Shown: piece after piece, positions 23,852 to 32,689 of the stretch
Numbering within the stretch: the stretch's first letter is position 1
Layout of the letters: each line of letters opens with the position of its first letter
From: Eshraghiella sp045129695
GTDB lineage: Bacteria; Bacillota; Clostridia; Lachnospirales; Lachnospiraceae
Direction of reading: 5' to 3'
DNA length: 45,580 nucleotides
NCBI GenBank assembly: GCA_045129695.1
Contig: JBGVJZ010000040.1
Span: forward strand, 1-45,580
Notes under the pieces: generated by a model
Databases searched by the model: none
Seen by the model: the letters and a program-made list of their open reading frames with translations, nothing else
Told to the model about the DNA's origin: nothing
Translations under genes and position numbers: made by a program

Positions 23852-25225
23852 TTATTCAACTACAGGTAATTTTGAAAGACTTTCAGCGATTTCTGCATCA
23901 GTAGGAATATAATTTTCCATAATGCCATCATGGAATTTTTCGTATGCGTACATATCAAAATAGCCTGTTCCGGTAAGACCGAATACGATGGTCTTTTCCT
24001 CGCCTGTCTCCTTACATTTGAGTGCTTCGTCAATTGCAACCTTGATTGCATGTGAGCTCTCTGGAGCAGGCAGAATACCCTCTACTCTTGCAAACTGTTC
24101 AGCAGCCTTAAATACATCTGTCTGGTTAACGGAAACTGCTTCCATTAAACCATCATCATATAACTGTGAAAGTGTTGAACTCATTCCATGGTAACGAAGG
24201 CCTCCGGCGTGATTTGGAGCAGGAATGAAGCCGCTTCCTAATGTGTACATTTTTGAAAGCGGACATACCATACCGGTATCGCAGAAATCGTATGCATATT
24301 TTCCACGGGTAAAGCTTGGACAGGAAGCCGGCTCAACAGCAATAATTCTATAATCTCTTTCGCCAAGTATTTTGTCACGCATAAATGGTGAAATTAAACC
24401 ACCAAGATTTGAGCCACCGCCTGCACAGCCGATGATAATATCCGCCTGAACGTCGTATTTATCAAGAGCAGCCTTGGTTTCAAGACCAATAACTGACTGG
24501 TGAAGAAGTACCTGATTCAGCACGCTTCCCAAAACATAACGATATCCCTCTGTGTGTGTAGCGACCTCAACTGCTTCTGAAATTGCACAGCCAAGGCTTC
24601 CCGTTGTTCCGGGATGCATTTCAAGAATCTTCTTTCCGATTTCAGTTTCCATTGATGGTGAAGGTGTAACAGATGCGCCATATGTACGCATTACCTCACG
24701 ACGGAAAGGCTTCTGCTCATAAGATACCTTTACCATATATACTTTACAGTCAAGGTCAAAATATGAACAAGCCATAGAAAGGGCTGTTCCCCACTGGCCT
24801 GCTCCTGTCTCTGTGGTAACACCCTTTAAGCCCTGCTTCTTGGCATAATATGCCTGAGCAATTGCAGAATTAAGTTTATGGCTTCCGCTGGTATTATTTC
24901 CTTCAAATTTGTAATAAATTTTTGCCGGTGTCTGTAATTTTTCTTCAAGACAGTATGCACGTACAAGCGGTGCAGGACGATACATTCTGTAAAAGCTTCT
25001 GATTTCTTCGGGAATTTCAAAATACGGAGTGGTATCATCAAGCTCCTGTTTAATAAGCTCATCACAGAATACTCCTGATAATTCCTCGGCAGTCATAGGT
25101 TTTCTGGTAGCAGGGTTAAGAAGTGGTGCCGGTTTGTTTTTCATATCAGCACGGAGATTATACCATGCTTTTGGCATTTCACTTTCTTCAAGATAGATTT
25201 TGTAAGGGATTTTTGGTTCTGACAT
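23852..25225 (-). CDS. trpB: Tryptophan synthase beta chain, TrpB2 type
   Basis: PLP enzyme of 457 residues that makes tryptophan from indole and serine. It is the longer TrpB2 class: extended N-terminus (PYKIYLEESEMPKAWYNL), PLP lysine K117 in GNNTSGSHKLNSA, E of TETGAGQWG, the GCAGGGSNLGG phosphate loop, and the GxxxR(Y)H insert GGLRYHGMSSTLSQL typical of this class. TrpB2 acts without a TrpA partner and no trp operon is adjacent, so it may salvage indole. Expression is controlled by a T-box leader. Ribosome site GAGGAG precedes the ATG. Confidence 0.95.
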   Translation of the reverse strand: MSEPKIPYKIYLEESEMPKAWYNLRADMKNKPAPLLNPATRKPMTAEELSGVFCDELIKQELDDTTPYFEIPEEIRSFYRMYRPAPLVRAYCLEEKLQTPAKIYYKFEGNNTSGSHKLNSAIAQAYYAKKQGLKGVTTETGAGQWGTALSMACSYFDLDCKVYMVKVSYEQKPFRREVMRTYGASVTPSPSMETEIGKKILEMHPGTTGSLGCAISEAVEVATHTEGYRYVLGSVLNQVLLHQSVIGLETKAALDKYDVQADIIIGCAGGGSNLGGLISPFMRDKILGERDYRIIAVEPASCPSFTRGKYAYDFCDTGMVCPLSKMYTLGSGFIPAPNHAGGLRYHGMSSTLSQLYDDGLMEAVSVNQTDVFKAAEQFARVEGILPAPESSHAIKVAIDEALKCKETGEEKTIVFGLTGTGYFDMYAYEKFHDGIMENYIPTDAEIAESLSKLPVVE

Positions 25226-25303
25226 ATTGTGTCTCCTCTCATTTCTTTTTGGACGTTTTAGGGGAAATTACATATATTAAGATAACAAGTCCTTTCCCGG
25301 AAA

Positions 25304-25482
25304 TAAAAAAATCCTGTCCCAAACATTGTGACTGCTGGAACAGAATGAAAATTCAACCTGCGGTGCCACCCGGCTTGACGTATTCTATACGTCCACTTTC
25401 GCATATTAACATATGCAGACCTTTGTTCACGAAGAGTCATACTCCGTCGCACATACTTGCTATTTCTCAACGGTTTTTGTGT
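25304..25482 (-). promoter_or_regulatory. T-box riboswitch upstream of trpB2
   Basis: On the minus strand the T-box core TGGCACCGC (25360-25368) is flanked by CCGGG and AGG. The antiterminator can form between GCxGGG/GCAG and CTGTTCCxGC downstream. The mutually exclusive terminator is ATTCTGTTCCA (25336-25346) with TGGGACAGGAT (25311-25321) followed by T7. A stem III hairpin lies at 25377-25393 (GACGTAT AGA ATACGTC). The leader from the promoter is only about 180 nt, so stem I is short. Uncharged tRNA binding would allow read-through to trpB2. I could not fix the specifier codon. Confidence 0.9.
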
Positions 25483-25483
25483 T

Positions 25484-25512
25484 ATTATATGACTGACATA
25501 TTCATTTGTCAA
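25484..25512 (-). promoter_or_regulatory. trpB2 T-box promoter
   Basis: On the minus strand a perfect TTGACA (25507-25512), 17-bp spacer, perfect TATAAT (25484-25489). The full intergenic region 25226-25632 holds this promoter, the T-box and the trpB2 ribosome site; nothing else was recognised in it. Confidence 0.9.
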
Positions 25513-25632
25513 CACATTATTTTTCAAAAATCTAAGATGAATAATTATTTATATTGGATTCAGGTTTTAAATGGTATACAATATAACATGCAATGAATTG
25601 ATGTGAGCAAAATAATATAAAGAGGTGTTGTA

Positions 25633-26232
25633 ATGATTAATAATGAAGAACGTCTTCAAAAACAATTCGCATTTATACAGGAGATTGATAAGGAGAAAAA
25701 TGTTTTCAGACAGACGTATCTTGCTGACGCTAACCGCAAGGAAAATGATGCGGAACATTGCTGGCACATGGCAGTAATGGCAATGCTTTTATCAGAATAT
25801 TCCAATGAAGAAATTGATGTGCTTCATACTATGTCACTGGCGCTGATACATGATTTGGTGGAAATATATGCAGGAGACACTTATGCGTATGATACAGAAG
25901 GTAATGCGGACAAGCTGGAGAGAGAGACGGCGGCGGCAGACAAGCTATTTGCGCTTCTGCCGGATGACCAGAGGGATAAAATGCGTGGGCTGTGGGATGA
26001 GTATGAAGCTTTAGAAACTCCGGAGTCTAAATTTGCCAATACTCTTGATAAAATACAGCCACTTATGTTGAATAATGCTTCCGGCGGGCTTTCATGGAAG
26101 GAGCATGGCGTGAAGGCCTCACAGGTATATGAGAGAAATAAAAAGACCGCAGAGGGTTCCGTCCGGCTATGGGAATATGTTGAGAAGAATTTTATTAAGC
26201 CAAATATTGGGACAAAGCTGCTTATTGAATAG
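25633..26232 (+). CDS. HD-domain phosphohydrolase (YfbR-like)
   Basis: A 199-residue metal-dependent phosphohydrolase of the HD_3 group. The metal ligands are visible: H in NDAEHCWHMAVMA (about residues 39-51), HD in LALIHDLVEIYAGDT (about 73-87), and a later D in TLDKIQPLM. The closest characterised relative type is YfbR, a 5'-deoxynucleotidase; the exact substrate here is inferred. Ribosome site AGAGGTG precedes the ATG. It stands alone between trpB2 and the flavodiiron gene. Confidence 0.85.
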   Translation: MINNEERLQKQFAFIQEIDKEKNVFRQTYLADANRKENDAEHCWHMAVMAMLLSEYSNEEIDVLHTMSLALIHDLVEIYAGDTYAYDTEGNADKLERETAAADKLFALLPDDQRDKMRGLWDEYEALETPESKFANTLDKIQPLMLNNASGGLSWKEHGVKASQVYERNKKTAEGSVRLWEYVEKNFIKPNIGTKLLIE

Positions 26233-26288
26233 CTTATAATAATATGATATAAATATATAAGTTAATATATTATGGAGGCAATGTAAAT

Positions 26289-27458
26289 ATGTTTATAACA
26301 GACGACATTAAATATATAGGAGTAAATGATCATGAAATTGACTTATTTGAAGGACAGTATATTGTTCCTAATGGTATGGCATATAATTCTTATGTGATTA
26401 TGGATGAGAAAATTGCAGTTATGGATACGGTAGAAGCTCATTTTACACGCATGTGGATGGATAATATTCAGAATGCACTTGGTGACAAAACTCCGGATTA
26501 TCTGATTGTTCAGCATATGGAGCCCGACCATTCGGCAAATATTCTGAATTTTGTTGAAAAATATCCGAATGTTAAAATCGTTGCATCAGCAATGGCATTT
26601 ACTATGATGAAGAATTTTTACGGAACAAATTTTCCTGATAAACAGATTGTTGTAGGCGAAGGTGATACATTGTCTCTCGGAAAACATAATCTTACCTTTA
26701 TTACTGCACCAATGGTACATTGGCCGGAGGTTATTGTCACCTATGACTGCACTGATAAAGTATTATTCTCTGCTGACGGCTTCGGTAAATTTGGTGCCCT
26801 TGATATTGAGGAGGACTGGGCCTGCGAGGCAAGACGTTACTACATCGGAATCGTCGGAAAGTATGGAATGCAGGTACAGAATCTGCTTAAAAAGGCAGCT
26901 ACGCTCGATATTCAGAAAATATGCCCTCTGCATGGACCGGTGCTTACTGAGAACTTAGATTATTATTTTAATCTGTACAACACTTGGTCCAGCTATGAGG
27001 CTGAGACAGAAGGTATTATGATTGCATATACTTCTGTTTATGGTAACACTGAAAAAGCCGTTCTTCAGCTTGCAAAGCAGCTTGAAGCAAAAGGTTGCCC
27101 TAAGGTTGTGGTAAATGACCTTGCAAGATGTGATATGGCAGAAGCTGTTGAAGATGCTTTTCGTTATAGTAAAATTATTTTGGCGACAACTACCTACAAT
27201 GCTGAAATTTTCCCATTTATGCGTGAATTTATCAACCACCTTACCGAGCGTAATTTCCAGAACAGAACTGTTGCTTTCATTGAGAACGGAAGCTGGGCTC
27301 CTGTTGCCGCAAGGGTTATGCAGGGAATGCTTGAGAAATGCAGGAACTTAACATTTGCAGACACAACAGTAAGGATTATGTCTGTTCTGAATGAGGAAAG
27401 TACAGTACAATTAAATGCCCTTGCGGATGAACTCTGCAGGGATTACAATTTAAAATAA
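26289..27458 (+). CDS. A-type flavodiiron protein (FprA family)
   Basis: Oxygen or nitric oxide reductase that protects anaerobes by reducing O2 to water. The 389-residue protein has an N-terminal metallo-beta-lactamase diiron domain with ligands H76, E78, D80 and H81 (HMEPDHSA), HWPEV, SADGFGKFG (bridging Asp), and CPLHGPV; the C-terminal flavodoxin domain starts at about residue 240 with AYTSVYGNTEKAV for FMN binding. There is no rubredoxin extension, so it is class A and takes electrons from a separate carrier. GGAGG lies upstream. A terminator follows. Confidence 0.95.
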   Translation: MFITDDIKYIGVNDHEIDLFEGQYIVPNGMAYNSYVIMDEKIAVMDTVEAHFTRMWMDNIQNALGDKTPDYLIVQHMEPDHSANILNFVEKYPNVKIVASAMAFTMMKNFYGTNFPDKQIVVGEGDTLSLGKHNLTFITAPMVHWPEVIVTYDCTDKVLFSADGFGKFGALDIEEDWACEARRYYIGIVGKYGMQVQNLLKKAATLDIQKICPLHGPVLTENLDYYFNLYNTWSSYEAETEGIMIAYTSVYGNTEKAVLQLAKQLEAKGCPKVVVNDLARCDMAEAVEDAFRYSKIILATTTYNAEIFPFMREFINHLTERNFQNRTVAFIENGSWAPVAARVMQGMLEKCRNLTFADTTVRIMSVLNEESTVQLNALADELCRDYNLK

Positions 27459-27505
27459 TTTTGCCTGAAAAAGAAATTGACAAAACACTCATTAAGTGAT
27501 TTACT

Positions 27506-27542
27506 ACCCAAGTATAGTTTTGTGACTGTACTTGGGTTCTTT
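27506..27542 (+). terminator. Terminator after the flavodiiron gene
   Basis: Stem ACCCAAGTATAGT (27506-27518) with ACTGTACTTGGGT (27525-27537), one mismatch, followed by TCTTTT. Confidence 0.82.
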
Positions 27543-27580
27543 TATGTTACGAAAAATTTTATGTTCAGGAGAAACGAAAG

Positions 27581-28162
27581 ATGGAATGGAGTGTATTATT
27601 TTTTCTTAACAGTGCATTATTAGGGGTTGGACTTGCTATGGATGCTTTCTCTGTATCGCTTGCAAATGGACTGAATGAGCACCAAATGAAGAAAAGTAAG
27701 ATGTTTGGAGTAGCCGGGGTGTTTGCGTTTTTTCAGGCATTAATGCCAATGATAGGGTGGATATGCGTGCATACCATTGTCAGTCATTTTAAAGTTTTTG
27801 AGAAGTTTATTCCGTGGATTGCATTGGTTCTGCTTCTGTTTATAGGGGGGGAAATGCTTGTTGACGGAATCAGAAATAAGGATTCCGAGGATGAAAAAAC
27901 GAATGTTGGAATAGCTGCTTTACTTATTCAAGGTGTGGCAACATCAATTGATGCTTTGTCAGTTGGTTTTACCATTGCAGAATATGGCTTAATTATGGCA
28001 ATTGTGTGCGCGTTAATTATAGCTGCAGTTACATTTATTATATGTATGGCAGGTCTTATAATTGGTAAAAAAGTCGGAACAAAATTCTCAAATAAGGCGG
28101 CAATATTTGGTGGGATAATACTGATTATTATAGGGTTGGAGATATTTATTACGGGAGTTTAG
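27581..28162 (+). CDS. mntP: Manganese efflux pump MntP
   Basis: A 193-residue, six-helix exporter of Mn2+. Both halves of the family signature are present: GVGLAMDAFSVSLANGL (about 15-31) and GVATSIDALSVGFTIAE (about 119-135), with the conserved aspartates D22 and D126 in the membrane. A hydrophilic loop sits between helices 3 and 4 (RNKDSEDEKTN). No yybP-ykoY Mn riboswitch is visible: only 43 nt separate it from the upstream terminator. Ribosome site CAGGAG precedes the ATG. Confidence 0.94.
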   Translation: MEWSVLFFLNSALLGVGLAMDAFSVSLANGLNEHQMKKSKMFGVAGVFAFFQALMPMIGWICVHTIVSHFKVFEKFIPWIALVLLLFIGGEMLVDGIRNKDSEDEKTNVGIAALLIQGVATSIDALSVGFTIAEYGLIMAIVCALIIAAVTFIICMAGLIIGKKVGTKFSNKAAIFGGIILIIIGLEIFITGV

Positions 28163-28164
28163 TT

Positions 28165-28208
28165 CAATGAGTCATGCCGGCAGACTTGCAATTTCCGGTC
28201 GCTCATTG
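28165..28208. other. Imperfect hairpin between mntP and the AEC transporter
   Basis: CAATGAG (28165-28171) pairs with CTCATTG (28202-28208), and GCCGG inside pairs with CCGGT. There is no T-run, so it is not a clear terminator; it may stabilise or regulate the downstream message. Confidence 0.4.
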
Positions 28209-28241
28209 CACGCACAAACACTAATTTTAAGAGGTACATAA

Positions 28242-29186
28242 ATGGATAGTTTAATTTTTAGTCTCAATACTACAATTCCAATTTTTTTAGTAATTATACT
28301 GGGCTGTATTCTTATGCGTATAGGTTTTTTTAACGAGGAGTTTACCCGTATAGCGGATAAGTTTGTTTTCAAGGTGGCATTACCGGTACTGTTGTTCAAA
28401 CAGGTGGCGACAGCGGATATTCATTCGGAATTTGATATTCGTTTTGTGTTGTTTTGTATGGGAACAACAACGATAATGTTTGCTCTTGTATGGCTTACCG
28501 GACGGATTTTTCTTAAGGATAAGTCCATGGTGGGTGCTTTCGCACAGGCGAGTGCAAGAAGCAGTGCCGCTATATTGGGAATAGCGTTTATAGAAAATAT
28601 TTACGGAAGCTGTGGAATGGGGCCTTTAATGATTGTATCGGCAGTGCCGTTGTATAATATATATTCTGTAATAATACTTACTTTTAATGCAAGAGACAGA
28701 GAGCAGGGAAAAGGAGCAATTAAGAAAGCGCTTATTAATATTTTGAAAAATCCGATAATAATTGCGATATTTTTGGGACTGCCGTTTTCTATAATAGGAA
28801 TTGAGATTCCAACAATTCCACTCAAAGCAATTTCTACGGTTGCGCAGACGGCGACTCCGATAGCATTGCTTGTTGTTGGGGCCGGATTTAAGGGCAGGCA
28901 GGCAATTGCCAAAATCGGACCGACATTTGGTGCTACTTTTATTAAATTAATCGGACTGCCGTTGTTGTTTATGCCGGTTGCACTTGCAATGGGATTTCGC
29001 AATGAGGCATTGGTGGCAATAATAGTAATGCTTGGTTCACCGACGACGGTGACATGTTATATAATGGCAAAGAACATGGGTAATGATGAGGTTTTAAGCT
29101 CCAGCGTGGTGGTTATGTCTACGTTGTTATCATCAGTTACACTGACGGCATGGATTTTTGTAATGAAATGGATGGGATGGATATGA
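28242..29186 (+). CDS. AEC family transporter (auxin efflux carrier type)
   Basis: A 314-residue transporter with ten predicted helices in two halves. The start (DSLIFSLNTTIPIFLVIILG) and the mid-protein helix breaks match bacterial AEC carriers, which move small dicarboxylates, malate or amino acids. The C-terminal half includes GAGFKGRQAIAKIG and LGSPTTVTCYIMAKNMG, the latter close to the substrate crossover of the family. The substrate cannot be read. The start has AGAGGTA upstream. It lies 79 nt after mntP. Confidence 0.88.
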   Translation: MDSLIFSLNTTIPIFLVIILGCILMRIGFFNEEFTRIADKFVFKVALPVLLFKQVATADIHSEFDIRFVLFCMGTTTIMFALVWLTGRIFLKDKSMVGAFAQASARSSAAILGIAFIENIYGSCGMGPLMIVSAVPLYNIYSVIILTFNARDREQGKGAIKKALINILKNPIIIAIFLGLPFSIIGIEIPTIPLKAISTVAQTATPIALLVVGAGFKGRQAIAKIGPTFGATFIKLIGLPLLFMPVALAMGFRNEALVAIIVMLGSPTTVTCYIMAKNMGNDEVLSSSVVVMSTLLSSVTLTAWIFVMKWMGWI

Positions 29187-29262
29187 AATATATCTGTTAA
29201 TTAAGGGCATTATCCGGATTGCATCAGATAACGCCGTATGCAAAGAACCCCAAAGGTTGGTC

Positions 29263-29763
29263 TTAATTACATTCGTTTTCTCTAAGCCATTTTAAGAACA
29301 TAGTATCTCTTATTAACCAGTTCTCGTTATTTAATTGTTCATTAGCTTCAATAATATGGTCAATATCAGCCCATTCCAGTTCAAAGCCTCTTGCTATTTC
29401 GCTTTCAGTCAGGGCGGTTTGTGTTGATTTTGGACGGACATCACAGAAATAGAACAGGGAATGTGCAATGTATGTATGACCTTTTTCAAAAATATCTTCG
29501 TGAATATCCAGTACTTCTCCGATTTCCTTAATTGAAGATGGTTCAACTATTAAGCCGGTTTCCTCCTGTACCTCGCGAATCAGTGCTTCTTCACAAGTCT
29601 CATTTCCTTCTATTCCGCCGCCCGGAATCTTGTATTCTCCAAAGCGGCTTTTTTGCATGGCATAAAGACCATTCCGCTTAATGATTGCACGAACTCCAAA
29701 TCTTTCGGTAACAGGCATATCTTCAGTATAATTCTGCGCATCTATAGTAATTTTTATCCGCAT
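29263..29763 (-). CDS. Nudix hydrolase
   Basis: A 166-residue pyrophosphohydrolase. The Nudix box is complete (residues about 47-69: GGIEGNETCEEALIREVQEE then TGL), matching GX5EX7REUXEEXGU. Substrate is unknown; the N-terminal strands (RFGVRAIIKRNGLYAMQKSR) resemble those of the ADP-ribose/NTP group. It stands alone on the minus strand. The 76-nt gap to the AEC gene holds a hairpin (GGCATTATC at 29206 with GATAACGCC at 29227). Confidence 0.9.
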   Translation of the reverse strand: MRIKITIDAQNYTEDMPVTERFGVRAIIKRNGLYAMQKSRFGEYKIPGGGIEGNETCEEALIREVQEETGLIVEPSSIKEIGEVLDIHEDIFEKGHTYIAHSLFYFCDVRPKSTQTALTESEIARGFELEWADIDHIIEANEQLNNENWLIRDTMFLKWLRENECN

Positions 29764-29895
29764 AAAAACTCCTTAATATTTATATTTTGTTTACGATAAA
29801 AACATTATTGTGACAAATTTTCCCATTAATTCAGAGCTATTATATGCTTTTTATAAGTTATTTGCAACGGGCATATTTGTACGTATCCCTGCGCA

Positions 29896-29913
29896 CTTTA
29901 CAAAAACTTTACA
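29896..29913 (+). promoter_or_regulatory. Pho-box-like direct repeat upstream of pstS
   Basis: CTTTACA at 29896-29902 and again at 29907-29913, an 11-bp period, matching the TTTACA/TTAACA-type half-site spacing of PhoP/PhoB boxes. It lies about 100 bp before pstS. The same operon encodes a PhoB/PhoR-type pair, which would be the natural binder. Confidence 0.7.
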
Positions 29914-30009
29914 TTAGTGTGGTATTGCATCTTACTTTGGAGAGGTATTATTGATTTTGTAATCGAGAGATGATTAAGAAAAATGTTAATTGCAAAGGAG
30001 AATGCAAAA

Positions 30010-30894
30010 ATGAAAAAGAGAAGTATTTTAACAGTGGCACTTGCAGCAGTTATGGCACTTGGTGTATTTGCAGGATGTCAGAAGAAAACAACAGAAGGAT
30101 TTGACGCAAGCAAGGAAATCGGAGTGATTTCACGTGAGGAAGGCTCAGGAACAAGAGGAGCATTTATTGAACTTTTTGGAATTGAACAGAAAAATGATGC
30201 CGGAGAAAAGGTAGATTACACAACTGATAAGGCAGTTATTACAGATAAGACCTCAGTTATGATGACTACGGTAGCAGGTGATATGTACGCAATCGGATAT
30301 ATCTCACTTGGCTCACTTAACGACACGGTTAAGGCAGTTAAGATTGATGGAGTTGAACCTTCAGTTGCAAACGTTGAGAATGATACATACAAAATCGTAA
30401 GGCCGTTTAACATTGCAACTAAAGAAGACTTAAGTGAAGCAGCACAGGATTTTGTTAACTACATTCTTAGTGCTGACGGACAGAAGGTTATTGAGGATAA
30501 CGGTTATATCGCAGTATCAGATGCACCTGCTTATGAAAAATCAGATATAAGTGGAAAGATTACGATTTCCGGCTCAAGTTCGGTTACTCCTGTAATGGAG
30601 AAATTAATGGAAGCATATGTTGCAATCAATTCTGATGTAGTAATTGAGATTAATCAGACAGATTCTTCATCAGGTGTCAAGGATGCAATTAGTGGAATCA
30701 GCGACATTGGTATGGCTTCAAGAGAGCTTAAGGATTCGGAAATAGAAGAAGGCGTTACAGGAACAGTAATTGCAATGGACGGAATTGCAGTAATCGTAAA
30801 TAATGACAGCAAGGTAGAAGAATTAACAAGTGAAGAAGTTATGAAAATCTTCATGGGAGAAATCACTACCTGGGATAAGATTGTAACTGAGTAA
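30010..30894 (+). CDS. pstS: Phosphate-binding lipoprotein PstS with reversed domain halves
   Basis: Extracellular substrate-binding protein of the Pst phosphate importer, 294 residues. A lipoprotein signal ends at FAGC (C23). The halves are in unusual order: residues about 35-178 resemble the C-terminal lobe of standard PstS (ISREEGSGTRGAFIELFG), while residues about 185-290 resemble the N-terminal lobe (ITISGSSSVTPVMEKLMEAY, GISDIGMASRELK, AMDGIAVIVNND, IFMGEITTWDKIV). All phosphate-loop motifs remain. The start at 30010 follows AAAGGAG. It begins the pst-pho operon and sits after a Pho-box-like repeat. Confidence 0.9.
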   Translation: MKKRSILTVALAAVMALGVFAGCQKKTTEGFDASKEIGVISREEGSGTRGAFIELFGIEQKNDAGEKVDYTTDKAVITDKTSVMMTTVAGDMYAIGYISLGSLNDTVKAVKIDGVEPSVANVENDTYKIVRPFNIATKEDLSEAAQDFVNYILSADGQKVIEDNGYIAVSDAPAYEKSDISGKITISGSSSVTPVMEKLMEAYVAINSDVVIEINQTDSSSGVKDAISGISDIGMASRELKDSEIEEGVTGTVIAMDGIAVIVNNDSKVEELTSEEVMKIFMGEITTWDKIVTE

Positions 30895-30962
30895 TAAGGG
30901 CATGAACAGTCGGGGTTGCGGCATAGCTGCAACTCCTGTTTTTGAGGAGAAAAAAATTATTC

Positions 30963-31814
30963 ATGAATAAATTTAAAGAAACAGCAATGAAAGTGGTGTT
31001 CCTGCTTACCGCATGTGTATCAATAGTAGCCGTATTATTGATATGTGTTTTTTTGTTTGTAAACGGAGTTCCTGCAATTAAGGAAATCGGTGTATTAAAA
31101 TTCCTCTCAGGTAAGGTGTGGAAACCGGGAAATGATATATACGGAATACTGCCAATGATTATCGGCAGTATATATGTTACTGCGGGTGCACTTATTATCG
31201 GTGTGCCAATCGGACTTCTTACTTCAGTTTTTATGGCTAAATTCAGCCCTAAGTGGATGTGTAAAATAATGAAACCGGCTGTAGGACTTATGGCAGGTAT
31301 ACCATCGGTTGTATACGGATTTTTTGGCTTGGTAGTCCTGGTTCCTTTTGTAAGGAATTACATAGGTGGTAGAGGCATGAGTGTACTTACCTCCGCCATT
31401 CTTTTGGGACTTATGATTCTTCCGACAATAGTTAATGTAGCAGAATCCTCAATAAGGGCAGTACCTCAGAGCTATTATGAGGGTGCGTTGGCACTTGGAG
31501 CCACACATGAGAGCAGTGTGTTCCGTGCAGTGCTTCCGGCGGCGAAAAGCGGTATGTTTGCTGCCATTGTACTCGGCGTGGGAAGAGCAATCGGTGAAAC
31601 TATGGCTGTAATGATGGTAGCAGGTAATCAGGCAGTTATACCTGAAGCAATTACCGATGGCGTAAGAACACTTACTACTAATATCGTGCTGGAAATGGGA
31701 TATTCAACAGACCTGCATAGAGAGGCTCTTATTGGAACGGCGGTTGTACTTTTTGTATTTATTCTTATTATTAATGTTTCTTTTTCTTTAATTAAAAGGA
31801 GGAACAGCAAATGA
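30963..31814 (+). CDS. pstC: Phosphate ABC transporter permease PstC
   Basis: Inner permease subunit, 283 residues with six helices. Family motifs: ILPMIIGSIYVTAGALIIGV, GIPSVVYGFFGLVVLVP, and the EAA-type coupling loop ALALGATHESSVFRAVLPAA, followed by IGETMAVMMVAGN. The ATG at 30963 is chosen although the GAGGAG site is 13 nt upstream; an in-frame TTG at 30942 overlaps that site. Its stop overlaps the pstA start (ATGA). Confidence 0.95.
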   Translation: MNKFKETAMKVVFLLTACVSIVAVLLICVFLFVNGVPAIKEIGVLKFLSGKVWKPGNDIYGILPMIIGSIYVTAGALIIGVPIGLLTSVFMAKFSPKWMCKIMKPAVGLMAGIPSVVYGFFGLVVLVPFVRNYIGGRGMSVLTSAILLGLMILPTIVNVAESSIRAVPQSYYEGALALGATHESSVFRAVLPAAKSGMFAAIVLGVGRAIGETMAVMMVAGNQAVIPEAITDGVRTLTTNIVLEMGYSTDLHREALIGTAVVLFVFILIINVSFSLIKRRNSK

Positions 31815-32689
31815 ATTATGTAAATATAACAACCTTTAAACAGAAACTTATGCAGTACAGACGTAAACCCGGTTCACTTATTCTTTTTCTGGCAGTATGC
31901 CTGTCAGCATTGGCTACAATGGTTGCACTGGTATTTGTAATTGTCTATATTTTGATAAAGGGTATCCCATATCTGTCACCGGATTTATTTAAATGGGAAT
32001 ATAATTCTGAAAACGTTTCACTTATGCCTGCTCTTATCAATACTCTGCTTATAATTCTGCTCACACTTATTATTGCGGTTCCGGTAGGAATAGGGGCTGC
32101 GGTATATCTGACAGAATATGCCAAAAGAGGTAATAAATTTGTAGGTATAATGAGACTGACCTCGGAGACACTTTCAGGGATTCCGTCAATCGTATATGGA
32201 TTATTTGGTAATCTTATGTTTGTGGAGTTTCTGGGCTTCAGAAGGTCACTGATATCGGGTGCCTTAACACTGGCAATTATGGTACTTCCACTCATTATGC
32301 GAACGACGGAGGAGGCACTTCTTGCGGTTCCTGACAGCTATAGGGAAGGAAGCTTCGGATTGGGAGCCGGAAAGCTGAAAACCCTTTTCAGTGTAATACT
32401 TCCGAGTGCAATACCCGGAATTATGTCGGGTGTAATTCTTGCAATCGGACGAATTGTGGGTGAAAGTGCGGCACTTATTTTTACGGCAGGAACAGTTGCA
32501 AAGGCTGCTGCAAGCCTGTTTGGCTCTGCAAGAACACTTTCAGTACATATGTATGTTATTTCGGGAGAAGGCCTTTATATAGGTCAGGCATACGCAACGG
32601 CGGTGGTTCTGTTAGTGTTGGTAATTATTATCAATGCAATTTCAGGTCTTATTGCCAATAAATTAGGAGGGAAAAAAGAGAATGAGTAA
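31811..32689 (+). CDS. pstA: Phosphate ABC transporter permease PstA
   Basis: Second permease subunit, 292 residues, six helices. Motifs: LINTLLIILLTLIIAVPVGI, SGIPSIVYGLFGNL, coupling loop GSFGLGAGKLKTLFSVILPS, and RIVGESAALIFTAGT. It pairs with PstC to form the membrane channel. AAGGAGG sits upstream in the end of pstC. It overlaps pstC by 4 nt and pstB by 8 nt, indicating tight translational coupling. Confidence 0.95.
   Translation: MNYVNITTFKQKLMQYRRKPGSLILFLAVCLSALATMVALVFVIVYILIKGIPYLSPDLFKWEYNSENVSLMPALINTLLIILLTLIIAVPVGIGAAVYLTEYAKRGNKFVGIMRLTSETLSGIPSIVYGLFGNLMFVEFLGFRRSLISGALTLAIMVLPLIMRTTEEALLAVPDSYREGSFGLGAGKLKTLFSVILPSAIPGIMSGVILAIGRIVGESAALIFTAGTVAKAAASLFGSARTLSVHMYVISGEGLYIGQAYATAVVLLVLVIIINAISGLIANKLGGKKENE

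Noticed and set aside
25258..25527. An 89-codon minus-strand frame across the trpB2 leader
   Set aside because: It covers the promoter -10 element, stem III, T-box core and terminator of the T-box, which are non-coding structures.
27538..27580. yybP-ykoY Mn2+ riboswitch before mntP
   Set aside because: Only about 40 nt separate the upstream terminator from mntP, too short for that riboswitch.
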